From Nitrospira sp. (GTDB lineage Bacteria; Nitrospirota; Thermodesulfovibrionia; Thermodesulfovibrionales; Dissulfurispiraceae): 52,712 nucleotides of DNA. Location: the NCBI GenBank assembly GCA_002634385.1, contig NSJL01000024.1, forward strand, positions 1-52,712, written 5' to 3'. Positions 34,129 to 42,623 of the stretch are shown piece after piece. The number at the start of each line of letters is the position of its first letter. The first letter of the stretch is position 1. Both the position numbers and the translations under genes were made by a program. The notes under the pieces were generated by a model. The model saw only the letters and a list, made by a program, of their open reading frames with translations. It had not been told where the DNA came from and made no database searches.

Positions 34129-35289
34129 ATGAGTACGGGAAAGATCAGGCTCCTGGTGGTTGCCCGGTGGCCCCTGGGAGGGATCAGGACCTACATGCGC
34201 TATGTCTATAAACATCTTTCCTCCCGGTGTACGCTCACCATTGTCGCCGCATCCACCCTGGAGGATGAGGCATTGGAAAGGGATGCGGAAGAGATAGGCG
34301 CCCGCCTCATTGTCTGCCCCGCGGCAGAGGGGAAGTACGGAATAGTGCGGACGGTATTCCGGGAGCTCCGGAAGGGGCGTCATGATGTGATCCAGAGCAA
34401 CGGATTCATTTCGGCCCTGCTCGCCTCTGCGGCGAACTTCCCCTTCCGGGTACCCCATATCGTAACGGTGCACGGGATCTTCGAAAACCGCCATCTCAAG
34501 GGGAGGACGGCAGGGCTCCAGGCGGCCCTGCTTTCGCGGGTGCTCAGGAAGGTGACGGTGCTCTATGCGGTAAGTGATGACATCATGGAGCACCTCCATG
34601 AAACCGTCCCGTCCCTTGCCCGGTCCCGCTGCAGGAAAGTGGTGATCCGCAACGGTATCGATACGGGGATATTCGACGGCATCCGCAAGGGGACATTCCG
34701 GGAGAGGATGGGGCTGAACGGGAAAACCTTCCTTATCGGCTACCTGGGACGATTCATGCCCGAAAAGGGATTTCCCTACCTGATCGACGCAGTGGACATC
34801 CTGGAGAGGAGCGGGAAGATCTCCGGCGATTTCAGGGTGATTGCGGTGGGCTCCGGGGATTACCTCGACTGGTACCGGAAAAAGGTAAAACAGAAAGAGC
34901 TGGAGAGGAGGTTTGTCTTTCTTCCTTTCCAGAAAGACGTGGCCGCCATTTACCGGGATATGGACGTCGTGGTCATGCCCTCGCGGTGGGAGGCCTTTCC
35001 CCTGCAGCCCATGGAGGCGATGTGTGCAGGAACGCCCCTCGTCGCTTCCGATTGCATGGGCCTGCGCGAGGCGGTGCGGGATACCCCCGCCGTGGTTTTC
35101 AGGAGTGAAAACGCGGAGGCGCTTGCCAGGGCGCTGCAGGGAGTCATGGAGAATCCCCCGGGAGAGCTGTTCGAGAAGTTCCGCCCCGTGGCACGGGAAA
35201 GGTTCGATGTCAGGAAGACGGCGGAGGAAGTGTACCGTCTGCTGGTGGAGACGGTGGCGGGAAAAGGGAGGCGGGGTACGGGCGCATGA
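34129..35289 (+). CDS. Family 4 glycosyltransferase
   Basis: The 386-aa GT-B enzyme has ARWPLGGIRTYMRYV at the acceptor side, VTVHGIFENRHL, VVIRNGIDTGIFDG, and the EX7E motif EAFPLQPME followed by LVASDCMGLREAV. It is a retaining glycosyltransferase in the cytoplasm. It overlaps the beta-helix gene by four bases. Confidence 0.86.
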   Translation: MSTGKIRLLVVARWPLGGIRTYMRYVYKHLSSRCTLTIVAASTLEDEALERDAEEIGARLIVCPAAEGKYGIVRTVFRELRKGRHDVIQSNGFISALLASAANFPFRVPHIVTVHGIFENRHLKGRTAGLQAALLSRVLRKVTVLYAVSDDIMEHLHETVPSLARSRCRKVVIRNGIDTGIFDGIRKGTFRERMGLNGKTFLIGYLGRFMPEKGFPYLIDAVDILERSGKISGDFRVIAVGSGDYLDWYRKKVKQKELERRFVFLPFQKDVAAIYRDMDVVVMPSRWEAFPLQPMEAMCAGTPLVASDCMGLREAVRDTPAVVFRSENAEALARALQGVMENPPGELFEKFRPVARERFDVRKTAEEVYRLLVETVAGKGRRGTGA

Positions 35290-37007
35290 GACGGAGGGGG
35301 GCGGGAAGCCTGATCGTACTCCTTCTGGGCGCGCTGCTCTGCCCCGGACTCTTCCCCGGCGGAAGGGCCCTCTCTCATGATCTGGGCATCAGGGAGATGG
35401 TGCTCGATGCAGGGGTCTCCCCGGTGGGAAAACCGCTGCGGGGCAGGATAAAGGAGCTTACCGGCCCGGCAACGCTGGATCAGCCCGATACGGAATACGT
35501 GGTGGTGAACGACATAACGGCGGAGGGGACGGCGTTCACGGTTACGGCATCCGGTGTCACCCTGAACCTGAACGGGTATACGGTGACGTACGGAACGCAG
35601 GACGCAAAGGCAGCCTACGGCGTATCCGTCGAAGGGGTGAAGCGGAAAAATATCGTCCTTGTCAATGGGAGGATCGTGCAGGGGGAGGGGAAATGCCGCG
35701 GCAAGCCCGGCTCAGGGAAAAACTGCAACCCGGTGTATGCCTATGAGACCTTCGGTATGGAAATCGGCGGGGTCGAGATCAGCTACCACGCTGCGGACAC
35801 CCACGGTATCTATCTCCAGTGGGGCAGGGACGCCCATATACACCATTCCGTCATCCGTGATCTCGGCACCGGGGTAAAGGACAGACACCAGGGTATCGAC
35901 GCACTGCGGGCAGGGAAAGTGGTCGGGGCAAAGGTGCATCACACCATCGTGAAAACGAGGCAGGTAGGCATCAGGGTGGGAGAGGAGGGCATGGTGTATA
36001 ACAACGAGGTGCATATCGACAGCCGGGTGACCAACTCGGTGGGAATCTCCGCGGCGGGCGGCATGATCCACCATAACAAGGTCTTCGGAAGCGGTGTCCA
36101 TCCCATCGGCATCTGGCCCGGGAGAAGCGGGAAAGTCTTTTCGAATTATGTGGAGGTACAGAGCACCCGGGAGGGGGACGAATACGGGGATACGGGGGCG
36201 GCCTGCCTGAGGATGACCTGGGGGTCGGGGGACGGTATGGAGGTGATGTACAATACGTTCCTCCTCAGGGCCTCCCGCGACTATAAAGGCGCTGGGTTCA
36301 ACAGTTGGGGGAGGGCCCTTTTCGTCGGGCTCCCCAAGGCGGAGCAGAAGGCCGAATTCCACAATAACGTGATTATCGCACTCAATGACGACGGCAAGGC
36401 AAAGGCGGCCGCCATAGCGGTGGTCTGCGGCAACATGTCTCCCCACCTGGTATTCCGGAACAACCGGGTGGAGAGCAACTGGGCCAATGTCCTGCTGGCT
36501 GACAACTACGGCCATGCGGACGGGTATGCCCGGTTCATCGACAATACCTTCGTGAAGAGGGACAACTACTCGAACTATAAAACGGTGAAGAGCCAGTATT
36601 CCTCTCTCCCGAGTACGGGAGTCTTCACCGGGAATACGATGGAAAACGGCGCCTCGATGGAAGATATCGACCTGGAGTTCTCCGGAAAGGGGAGAAAGGA
36701 AATAACCGTGGGCTGGCATCTCACGGTGGAGGTGAGGGACTCTGACGGGACACCGGTGCGGGATGCGGCGGTGGTGATACAGGACAGGAAGGGCGAGACG
36801 GTTTTCGAAGGGATTACGGATGACGGAGGCCGTGCCGCTGCCGATGTGGTGCAGTATCTCCTTACCAATGTGCATGAGGGGGAGTCCACGGGAAAGAGGA
36901 TGAAGATACGGAAAACGCCCCATACCGTTGTCGTTTCGTATGGAGGAAAGACCAGGAAAAGGAGCGTGCCGATTGAGGACAGTAAATTCATACACATACG
37001 CATATAG
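35286..37007 (+). CDS. Secreted right-handed parallel beta-helix protein
   Basis: The 573-aa protein has a signal peptide (about 1-30; basic MRRR, hydrophobic SLIVLLLGALL). Repeated short coils follow (ASGVTLNLNGYTV, RNNRVESNW, ARFIDNTF) typical of NosD/pectate-lyase-like beta helices (about 75-460). The last roughly 100 residues form an Ig-like carboxypeptidase-regulatory-type domain (VEVRDSDGTPVRDAAVV). Such proteins bind or cleave acidic polysaccharides in the periplasm or outside; lyase, epimerase or scaffold roles are all possible. It is translationally coupled to the GT4 and lies 51 bp before the exosortase. No PEP-CTERM tail is present. Confidence 0.75.
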   Translation: MRRRGAGSLIVLLLGALLCPGLFPGGRALSHDLGIREMVLDAGVSPVGKPLRGRIKELTGPATLDQPDTEYVVVNDITAEGTAFTVTASGVTLNLNGYTVTYGTQDAKAAYGVSVEGVKRKNIVLVNGRIVQGEGKCRGKPGSGKNCNPVYAYETFGMEIGGVEISYHAADTHGIYLQWGRDAHIHHSVIRDLGTGVKDRHQGIDALRAGKVVGAKVHHTIVKTRQVGIRVGEEGMVYNNEVHIDSRVTNSVGISAAGGMIHHNKVFGSGVHPIGIWPGRSGKVFSNYVEVQSTREGDEYGDTGAACLRMTWGSGDGMEVMYNTFLLRASRDYKGAGFNSWGRALFVGLPKAEQKAEFHNNVIIALNDDGKAKAAAIAVVCGNMSPHLVFRNNRVESNWANVLLADNYGHADGYARFIDNTFVKRDNYSNYKTVKSQYSSLPSTGVFTGNTMENGASMEDIDLEFSGKGRKEITVGWHLTVEVRDSDGTPVRDAAVVIQDRKGETVFEGITDDGGRAAADVVQYLLTNVHEGESTGKRMKIRKTPHTVVVSYGGKTRKRSVPIEDSKFIHIRI

Positions 37008-37058
37008 GCGGTGGTGCAGGACGACGGCGGGGGACGACTGCGGGAAGGGTGCGGCGGT

Positions 37059-37904
37059 ATGCGGACCGTGAGCTTTTCTGAAGCGGTTGTACGGTACCGG
37101 TTTCCGCTCCTCGTTCTGCTGCTTTTGCTGGGGGGGCTCTCCTTTTCCGCTTTCACCTCCATGGCGGAGGTGTGGTACCGGGATCCCAATTATTCCCACG
37201 GCTTCCTGGTTCCCCTGATCTCGGGGTATATTGTATACCGCAAGGCGGGGATACTGAAGGATACCCCTGTTGTTCCGGACAACAGGGGCATCCTGGTCGT
37301 CCTCGCCGCCCTTCTCCTGTTCGTTGCCGCTTCTTTGGGAACGGAAAGCTTCACCATGCGGGTCTCCCTTGTGGTGGTGCTTGCGGGCCTCGTACTCTTT
37401 CTCTTCGGACGGGAGGTGTTCAGGATCGCAGCATTTCCCCTGGCGTACCTTTTCTTCATGGTTCCCCTGCCGTATATCCTGTACGACTCTGTCGCCTTCC
37501 CCCTGAAGCTATTTGTGGCGAAGTACTCTGTCCTTTTCCTGAAGACCGCCGGCATTGTGGTGTGGAGAGAGGGCAACATCATCATGTTTCCTGCCATCGT
37601 GCTGGAAGTGGCCGATGCGTGCAGCGGTATACGCTCTCTCCTGTCCCTCCTCGCCCTGAGTGTGGCTTTCGCCTATTTCGCCCAGCCATCGTTGCTGAAG
37701 AGGGCGGCGGTGATCGCCTCGGCGGTCCCCATCGCGCTTTTTGTCAATGCCCTCAGGGTCATTGTCACCGGAATCCTTGCCCACTACTGGGGGGGGCGTG
37801 CCGCAGAGGGCTTTTTCCATGAGTTTGCGGGTATGGCGGTGTTCGGTCTCGCCGTCGTCCTGATGATCCTGACCGGTATACTGGTGGGGAGGATCGGGAG
37901 ATGA
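37059..37904 (+). CDS. xrtA: Exosortase (XrtA/EpsH type)
   Basis: The 281-aa polytopic membrane protein contains the exosortase catalytic set: Cys188 in DACSGIRSL, Arg233 in NALRV and His254 in FFHEFAG, plus the family YSHGFLVP near residue 45. Exosortases recognise PEP-CTERM tails on exported proteins and are thought to cleave and transfer them in a sortase-like way. The ATG at 37059 follows GGGAAGGG and gives a family-like N-terminus; GTG at 37011 would add 16 residues. EpsI overlaps the 3' end by four bases. Assignment to subtype A rests on the accompanying EpsI, PrsK and PrsR genes. Confidence 0.9.
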   Translation: MRTVSFSEAVVRYRFPLLVLLLLLGGLSFSAFTSMAEVWYRDPNYSHGFLVPLISGYIVYRKAGILKDTPVVPDNRGILVVLAALLLFVAASLGTESFTMRVSLVVVLAGLVLFLFGREVFRIAAFPLAYLFFMVPLPYILYDSVAFPLKLFVAKYSVLFLKTAGIVVWREGNIIMFPAIVLEVADACSGIRSLLSLLALSVAFAYFAQPSLLKRAAVIASAVPIALFVNALRVIVTGILAHYWGGRAAEGFFHEFAGMAVFGLAVVLMILTGILVGRIGR

Positions 37905-38533
37905 TTGGAAAAGGGAGATTCTTTATTGTGTATCTTCTCCTCGTGCTCGCCTTCTCGTATACGAGCCTGCATTCCAACACGGCGGTGCCGCTGAAAAAGG
38001 CCTTCCACGAGTTCCCGGTAAAGAGGAAGGGGTGGACGATGGTCTCCCACTCCCTGTTCAGCGAGGAGGTATTGAGAGTGCTGCGGCCCACCGATTACCT
38101 GTCGAGGGGATATGCGGGACCGGACGGCAGCCGTGTCTCCCTGTATATCGGATACCATGACAGCGGAAGAGGGAGCGGGGGGATCCATTCCCCCAAGCAC
38201 TGCCTTCCGGGCGGCGGGTGGTACCGGGTGGAGGAGAGGGAGCTGACCCTCGAAGTGGAGGGAAAGAATCTGCGAATGGTGAGTGCTGTCTATCAAAAGG
38301 GAGAGGGGAGAGAGCGGTTTCTCTATTGGTATCAGGTGAAGGGGAGAAGCATTACGGACGAGTATGCCCTGAAGGGATGGGAAATCCTGAATTCCCTCCT
38401 GTACCGGCGCAGGGATGCCGCCTTCATCAGGGTATCCCTGCCCTTCGACTCCGATAGGGAAAGGGCGCTCTCCGCAGCCCTCGAATTCGTGAAGGACTTT
38501 TACCCGGTGATCAATGAATTTCTGCCCGCATAA
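37901..38533 (+). CDS. epsI: EpsI family protein (exosortase-associated, DUF3485)
   Basis: The 210-aa protein has an N-terminal membrane anchor (about 6-22) and an extracytoplasmic domain with the family motif HSPKHCLPGGGW (96-107), including its conserved Cys and His. EpsI is found next to, or fused with, exosortases and is needed for polysaccharide production in Methylobacillus; its biochemical role is unclear. It is the last gene of the island and is followed by a terminator at 38611-38646. Confidence 0.9.
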   Translation: MIGKGRFFIVYLLLVLAFSYTSLHSNTAVPLKKAFHEFPVKRKGWTMVSHSLFSEEVLRVLRPTDYLSRGYAGPDGSRVSLYIGYHDSGRGSGGIHSPKHCLPGGGWYRVEERELTLEVEGKNLRMVSAVYQKGEGRERFLYWYQVKGRSITDEYALKGWEILNSLLYRRRDAAFIRVSLPFDSDRERALSAALEFVKDFYPVINEFLPA

Positions 38534-38603
38534 AGGGGAGGCGCGCATAATTGCCCGTTTTTCCCCTGTACGGAGGCCCGATTTGCTGCTATGATCTGAA
38601 TAA

Positions 38604-38737
38604 GGTGCCGAAAAACTCCCGGAATGTCATTTCGGGGAGCTTTTTTGCGGCGAAGCAATCTCTGATCGTTGATTTCTCTAAAGGCAAGATTGCTTTGCTG
38701 ACCGCGCAATGACAGCGAAAAGACTTTTTCCGGCACC
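38604..38737 (+). repeat. 134-bp MITE-like nested-palindrome element, copy B
   Basis: The outer ends GGTGCCGAAAAAC and CTTTTTCCGGCACC are inverted. Inside are TGTCATT (38626) with CGCAATGACA, and GAAGCAATCTC with AAGATTGCTT. Length and interior match copy A at 11971-12104. The left part also forms the rho-independent terminator of the island. Confidence 0.7.
38611..38646 (+). terminator. Rho-independent terminator after epsI
   Basis: CTCCC-G-GAA pairs with TTC-G-GGGAG around a short loop, followed by six T residues (38641-38646) and preceded by five A residues (38611-38615). It could therefore also act in the other direction. It lies 78 bp after the epsI stop, at the left end of the 134-bp element. 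Confidence 0.65.
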
Positions 38738-38839
38738 CTGCTAGAGGGTATATATATGGGTAGGCGCACTTGACTCAGCTGCCTACACACCCTGATATCT
38801 TCAGCTATACTGCATAAAAAAGGAGAAGCGGAAAAAGCC

Positions 38840-40915
38840 ATGGCAGCGACAGTCCTCTCATTGACCACCCTGGTGCTGACCTTCGGGTACTCCCTTTACG
38901 CCCTGATGGGGAGAAACAGGTCGTTGACCACCTATGCGCTCTCCGCCCTTTTCTTCCTGGCGGCCGCTTTGGAGCTTTTTGATTCTCTTGCCGTCAGGAA
39001 TCCGGAGGACCTCCTCTTCTGGAAAAAATATTCCCTGCTGGCGGAAGCCCTCCTTCCGCCCCTCTGGCTGCTGTTCTCCCTCACCTATGCGCGGAGGAGC
39101 GAGGAAAGGGGCATATCGGGAACGCAGCAGGCCCTGCTTGTCCTTTCCCCGGTTTTCTTCCTCTCCGCGGTCTTCCTGCCGGCGGAGTCCTTTTTCCATT
39201 CTCCCGATTTCGCAGAGGAAAGGATCCTCTTCCTCGGGAATGCCGGGTTTCTCTTCTACATCGGTATTCTCGTCTATGTTGTCGTGTCTCTCGTCAATCT
39301 GGAGACGACCCTTTTCACCGCGGCGAAGAGTGCACGGTGGAAGATAAAGTTCGAGATCCTCGGGGCAGGACTGCTGGCAGCGCTCGCTATCTTCTATTAC
39401 AGCCAGGTGCTCCTGTACCGGTCCATCAATATGAGCCTTCTGCCCGTCAGGTCCGTTGTTACGATCAACGCGGTTCTTTTCATGCTGTACGCCCGGGTGA
39501 AGAGGCTCGGGCGCGTGAGAGTGAGTGTATCCCGGCAGATGGCGTACCGGTCGGTGGTCATTTTCGCGGTGGGACTGTACCTGCTGGGACTCGGCCTGGT
39601 GGGGGAGGGGATGCGCTATTTCGGGCCCTCCACCCGGAAGGTACTAGTGGCCTCCCTGGCCTTCATCAGCGGGATGGGATTGCTTCTTTTCTTCCTTTCC
39701 GAGAAGGTACGGCGTACGATAGAGGTTCTCCTTCATAAACATTTCTATACGAAAAAATACGATTACCGGACGCAATGGATTCAGTTTACGGACAGGCTCT
39801 CCTCTTCGAAAACAGGGGAAGAGCTCCTGAAAGCGGTTCTTTCGGGCTTTTGCGAGACCTTCGGCACGGGGGGGGCTGCGCTCTTCCAGTACGATGAGGA
39901 GAGGAGGGTGTACACCAACACGGTGGTGTTCGAGATGCAGCCCATGGATACGGTGATTGCCGACGGGAATCCCCTTGTCGAGTCCATGAAGAGCAGCAGG
40001 CGCATCTTCAGTGCGAAGGACGGGGACGCCGCCATAGAGGCGTCCAACAGGGAGTTCCTCGCCCGGAACAGGATATCCTTTGCCGTTCCCCTCCATTCCA
40101 ACGGGACTTTCGAGGGCTTCATCGCCATGGGGAAGCTCATCAACAAGAGAGAGGAGTATACCTATGAGGATTACGATCTGATGCGGACCTTTGCCCGTCA
40201 CGCCTCCTCCGTGGTTCTCAATCTGAAGTTGTCGGAGAAGCTGAGCAATGCCCGGGAGATGGAAGCGTTGGGAAAGATCTCCGCTTTTGTCGTCCATGAC
40301 CTCAAGAACCTGGTGTTCACCCTCTCCCTCATGGTAGACAATGCAAAGGAGTATATGGACAACCCCGATTTCCAGCAGGACATGCTCCAATCCCTGGACA
40401 TCACCATCGGCAAAATGAAGAGGCTGATCACGAAGCTCCGCAACTTCGAGGAGAAGGAATCACTGAACCGGAAGGCGTCCGATCTCCAGATCATCGCCTT
40501 TGAGACGGTATCCATGGTCAATACGGGGGAGGTGCGCGTCGAGGCCCGCCCGGTCATCGCCGAAGTGGATGTGGAGGAAATCCAGAAGGTTCTTCTGAAT
40601 CTCATCCTCAATGCTTTCGACGCCACCGGGGGAAAGGGGCCGGTGCATGTCGAAGTGGGCGAAAACGACAGCGCCTTTCTCCGCGTCAGGGACAAAGGAT
40701 GCGGCATGACGGAGGAGTTCCAGAGAAAGCACCTCTTCAAACCTTTTACCACCACAAAGGGAAAGGGACTGGGGATCGGTCTCTATCAATGCAGGCAGAT
40801 CGTGGAGGCGCACGGGGGCCATATCGAAGTGTCCAGCGCACCCGGGAAGGGCTCGGTGTTCACGGTGACTCTCCCCGCCTTCCGGGGAGCGGAGTGCATT
40901 GCGCCGGAAGCGTAA
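38840..40915 (+). CDS. prsK: PEP-CTERM-system histidine kinase PrsK
   Basis: The 691-aa membrane sensor kinase has about eight hydrophobic segments in residues 1-300 and a GAF-like domain (about 315-470). It has the phospho-acceptor His486 in FVVHDLKN, the N-box NLILNAFDA, and the ATP-lid glycine motifs DKGCGM and KGKGLGIGL. This matches the PrsK family that partners PrsR in exosortase loci. AAAAAAGGAG precedes ATG 38840. A possible weak promoter (TTGACT at 38770-38775 with GATATC 18 bases later) lies upstream. The signal sensed is unknown. Confidence 0.9.
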   Translation: MAATVLSLTTLVLTFGYSLYALMGRNRSLTTYALSALFFLAAALELFDSLAVRNPEDLLFWKKYSLLAEALLPPLWLLFSLTYARRSEERGISGTQQALLVLSPVFFLSAVFLPAESFFHSPDFAEERILFLGNAGFLFYIGILVYVVVSLVNLETTLFTAAKSARWKIKFEILGAGLLAALAIFYYSQVLLYRSINMSLLPVRSVVTINAVLFMLYARVKRLGRVRVSVSRQMAYRSVVIFAVGLYLLGLGLVGEGMRYFGPSTRKVLVASLAFISGMGLLLFFLSEKVRRTIEVLLHKHFYTKKYDYRTQWIQFTDRLSSSKTGEELLKAVLSGFCETFGTGGAALFQYDEERRVYTNTVVFEMQPMDTVIADGNPLVESMKSSRRIFSAKDGDAAIEASNREFLARNRISFAVPLHSNGTFEGFIAMGKLINKREEYTYEDYDLMRTFARHASSVVLNLKLSEKLSNAREMEALGKISAFVVHDLKNLVFTLSLMVDNAKEYMDNPDFQQDMLQSLDITIGKMKRLITKLRNFEEKESLNRKASDLQIIAFETVSMVNTGEVRVEARPVIAEVDVEEIQKVLLNLILNAFDATGGKGPVHVEVGENDSAFLRVRDKGCGMTEEFQRKHLFKPFTTTKGKGLGIGLYQCRQIVEAHGGHIEVSSAPGKGSVFTVTLPAFRGAECIAPEA

Positions 40916-40967
40916 TCCCCGTGCTTTCCTGAAGGGAGTGTACGGCAGAATAAGGAGACGTTTTGAG

Positions 40968-40996
40968 TTGTGCGTCAGGTGGTACTGCGATATAAT
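40968..40996 (+). promoter_or_regulatory. Sigma-70-type promoter for prsR
   Basis: TTGTGC (40968-40973) and a perfect TATAAT (40991-40996) are separated by 17 bases. This predicts a start near 41003 and a 55-base leader before prsR. It suggests that prsR can be expressed independently of prsK, which ends at 40915. Confidence 0.5.
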
Positions 40997-41057
40997 TTAA
41001 GTACATCAGTTTTTTTGGAATTCTTCAAAGTGCCGGTTCCTGATCATCTGAGAGAGT

Positions 41058-42440
41058 ATGGAAAAAATACTTGTCATCGACGATAATGAAGAAATAAGAA
41101 AACAGCTCAAGTGGGGCCTCGGAAAGGAATATTCCGTCCTTCTTGCCGGCAACAGCCGGGAGGCCCTCGAACTTTTCAAGCGGCATCATCCCCGGGTGGT
41201 TACTCTCGATCTCGGCCTCCCTCCCACCGACAACGGAACCGGAGAGGGCTTCCGGTGCCTGGATGAGATGTTGAAGGACTCCCCCGCCACGAAGGTCATC
41301 GTTATTACCGGAAACGACCAGAGGGAAAACGCGATGAAGGCGATACAGATGGGCGCCTACGATTTTTACCACAAACCCATCGACCTCAAGGAGCTGCGCA
41401 TCATCATCACCAGGGCCTTTTACCTGTACAACATCGAAGCGGAGAACCGGAGGCTGCATATCTCCCTCGACGAGAAGGCCACGGAGCTGGGCGGCATGGT
41501 CGGGCAGTGCCCCGAGATGTTGAAGATCTTCTCCACCATCAGGAAGGTCTCCTCCTCCGATATCTCCGTACTGGTGATCGGGGAGAGCGGTACGGGAAAG
41601 GAGCTGGTGGCGCGGGCGATCCATTCCATCAGCTTAAGGAAGGACGGTCCTTTCGTACCCATCAATTGCGGCGCCATTCCGGAGAATCTCCTTGAGTCGG
41701 AGCTCTTCGGGCATGAGAAAGGGGCCTTTACCGGGGCGCACCTCCAGGTGCAGGGGAAGGTGGAATATGCCCACAAGGGGACCATCTTCCTCGACGAGAT
41801 CGGGGAACTGCCGGCAAACCTGCAGGTGAAGCTCCTCCGCTTCCTGCAGGAGAAGACGATCCAGAGGGTGGGCGGCAGGGAGGACGTACCGGTGGATGCG
41901 CGTATTCTCGCCGCCACCAATATCGATATTCAGAAAGCCATCAATGAAGGGAAATTCCGTGAGGACCTCTATTACCGCATCGGGGTGCTGATCATCAATC
42001 TCCCTCCCCTGCGGAAGAGGGGGGACGACATCATCTTCCTGTCGAACCTCTTTCTGCGGAGATTCAGCGAGGAGTTCAGGAAGAGGATACGGGGGTTCAG
42101 CCCTTCCTCCATCAAGCTGCTGGAGTCCTATGAGTGGCCCGGGAATGTCAGGGAGCTGGAGAACAGGATACAGCGGGCTGTCATCATGTCGGAGTACCCG
42201 GTGATCGAGCCCCACGACCTGGGCTTTACGGAGAGGTCCTCCGCACCGAAGATGATGCTCCCCGAGCTCACCAGTCTGCGCGAGGCGCGGGACAGGGTGG
42301 AGCGGGAAATGGCCATCGCCGCCATCGAGAAGAATGGAGGCAATATCGCGCGGGCTGCGGAGGAGTTGGGGATCAGCAGGCCCACCCTCTATGACATCAT
42401 GAAGAAGCACGGCTTGTACAATTCGGCCGAGATGCATTAG
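41058..42440 (+). CDS. prsR: Sigma-54-dependent response regulator PrsR
   Basis: The 460-aa protein has a receiver domain (Asp8, Asp9, phospho-acceptor Asp51, Lys106) and an AAA+ sigma-54 interaction domain with Walker A GESGTGKE (175-182) and GAFTGA (222-227). A C-terminal Fis-type helix-turn-helix (NIARAAEELGISRPTLYDIM) completes it. It matches PrsR of PEP-CTERM systems, which activates sigma-54 promoters of exosortase and PEP-CTERM genes. Phosphorylation by PrsK is expected. ATG 41058 follows GAGAGAG. Confidence 0.92.
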   Translation: MEKILVIDDNEEIRKQLKWGLGKEYSVLLAGNSREALELFKRHHPRVVTLDLGLPPTDNGTGEGFRCLDEMLKDSPATKVIVITGNDQRENAMKAIQMGAYDFYHKPIDLKELRIIITRAFYLYNIEAENRRLHISLDEKATELGGMVGQCPEMLKIFSTIRKVSSSDISVLVIGESGTGKELVARAIHSISLRKDGPFVPINCGAIPENLLESELFGHEKGAFTGAHLQVQGKVEYAHKGTIFLDEIGELPANLQVKLLRFLQEKTIQRVGGREDVPVDARILAATNIDIQKAINEGKFREDLYYRIGVLIINLPPLRKRGDDIIFLSNLFLRRFSEEFRKRIRGFSPSSIKLLESYEWPGNVRELENRIQRAVIMSEYPVIEPHDLGFTERSSAPKMMLPELTSLREARDRVEREMAIAAIEKNGGNIARAAEELGISRPTLYDIMKKHGLYNSAEMH

Positions 42441-42456
42441 ACAGGGAGAGAGTAAG

Positions 42457-42529
42457 ACAGGTAAAGGTAAAGTAAACAGAAAAAGAAGATAGTTGTATTT
42501 ACCTTTTTCTCTACCTCTACCTGTTTTTT
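42457..42529 (+). terminator. Imperfect-hairpin terminator between prsR and the convergent gspB-like gene
   Basis: ACAGGTAAAGGTAAAG (42457 on) faces CTCTACCTCTACCTGT (42509-42524) with three A/C mismatches, plus an inner AAAAAG/CTTTTT pairing. T6 follows at 42524-42529. The left arm belongs to the purine-rich repeat also seen at 10499-10552. Confidence 0.5.
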
Positions 42530-42623
42530 CCCTGAAAGAGGGTGCCCCCTCGCCCCACACCCAAGTATACCTGCTCAGAAAGTCCTAAAAAAGCATTCTG
42601 TGAAAAAACTACAGGGTGAACTC

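Noticed and set aside
35286..37007. PEP-CTERM substrate for the adjacent exosortase
   Set aside because: The C-terminus (KRSVPIEDSKFIHIRI) has no PEP motif or membrane helix.
38770..38799. Promoter for prsK (TTGACT ... GATATC or TATACT)
   Set aside because: The good -35 is 18 bases from a poor -10 and 30 bases from the better TATACT, so I mention it only in the prsK entry.
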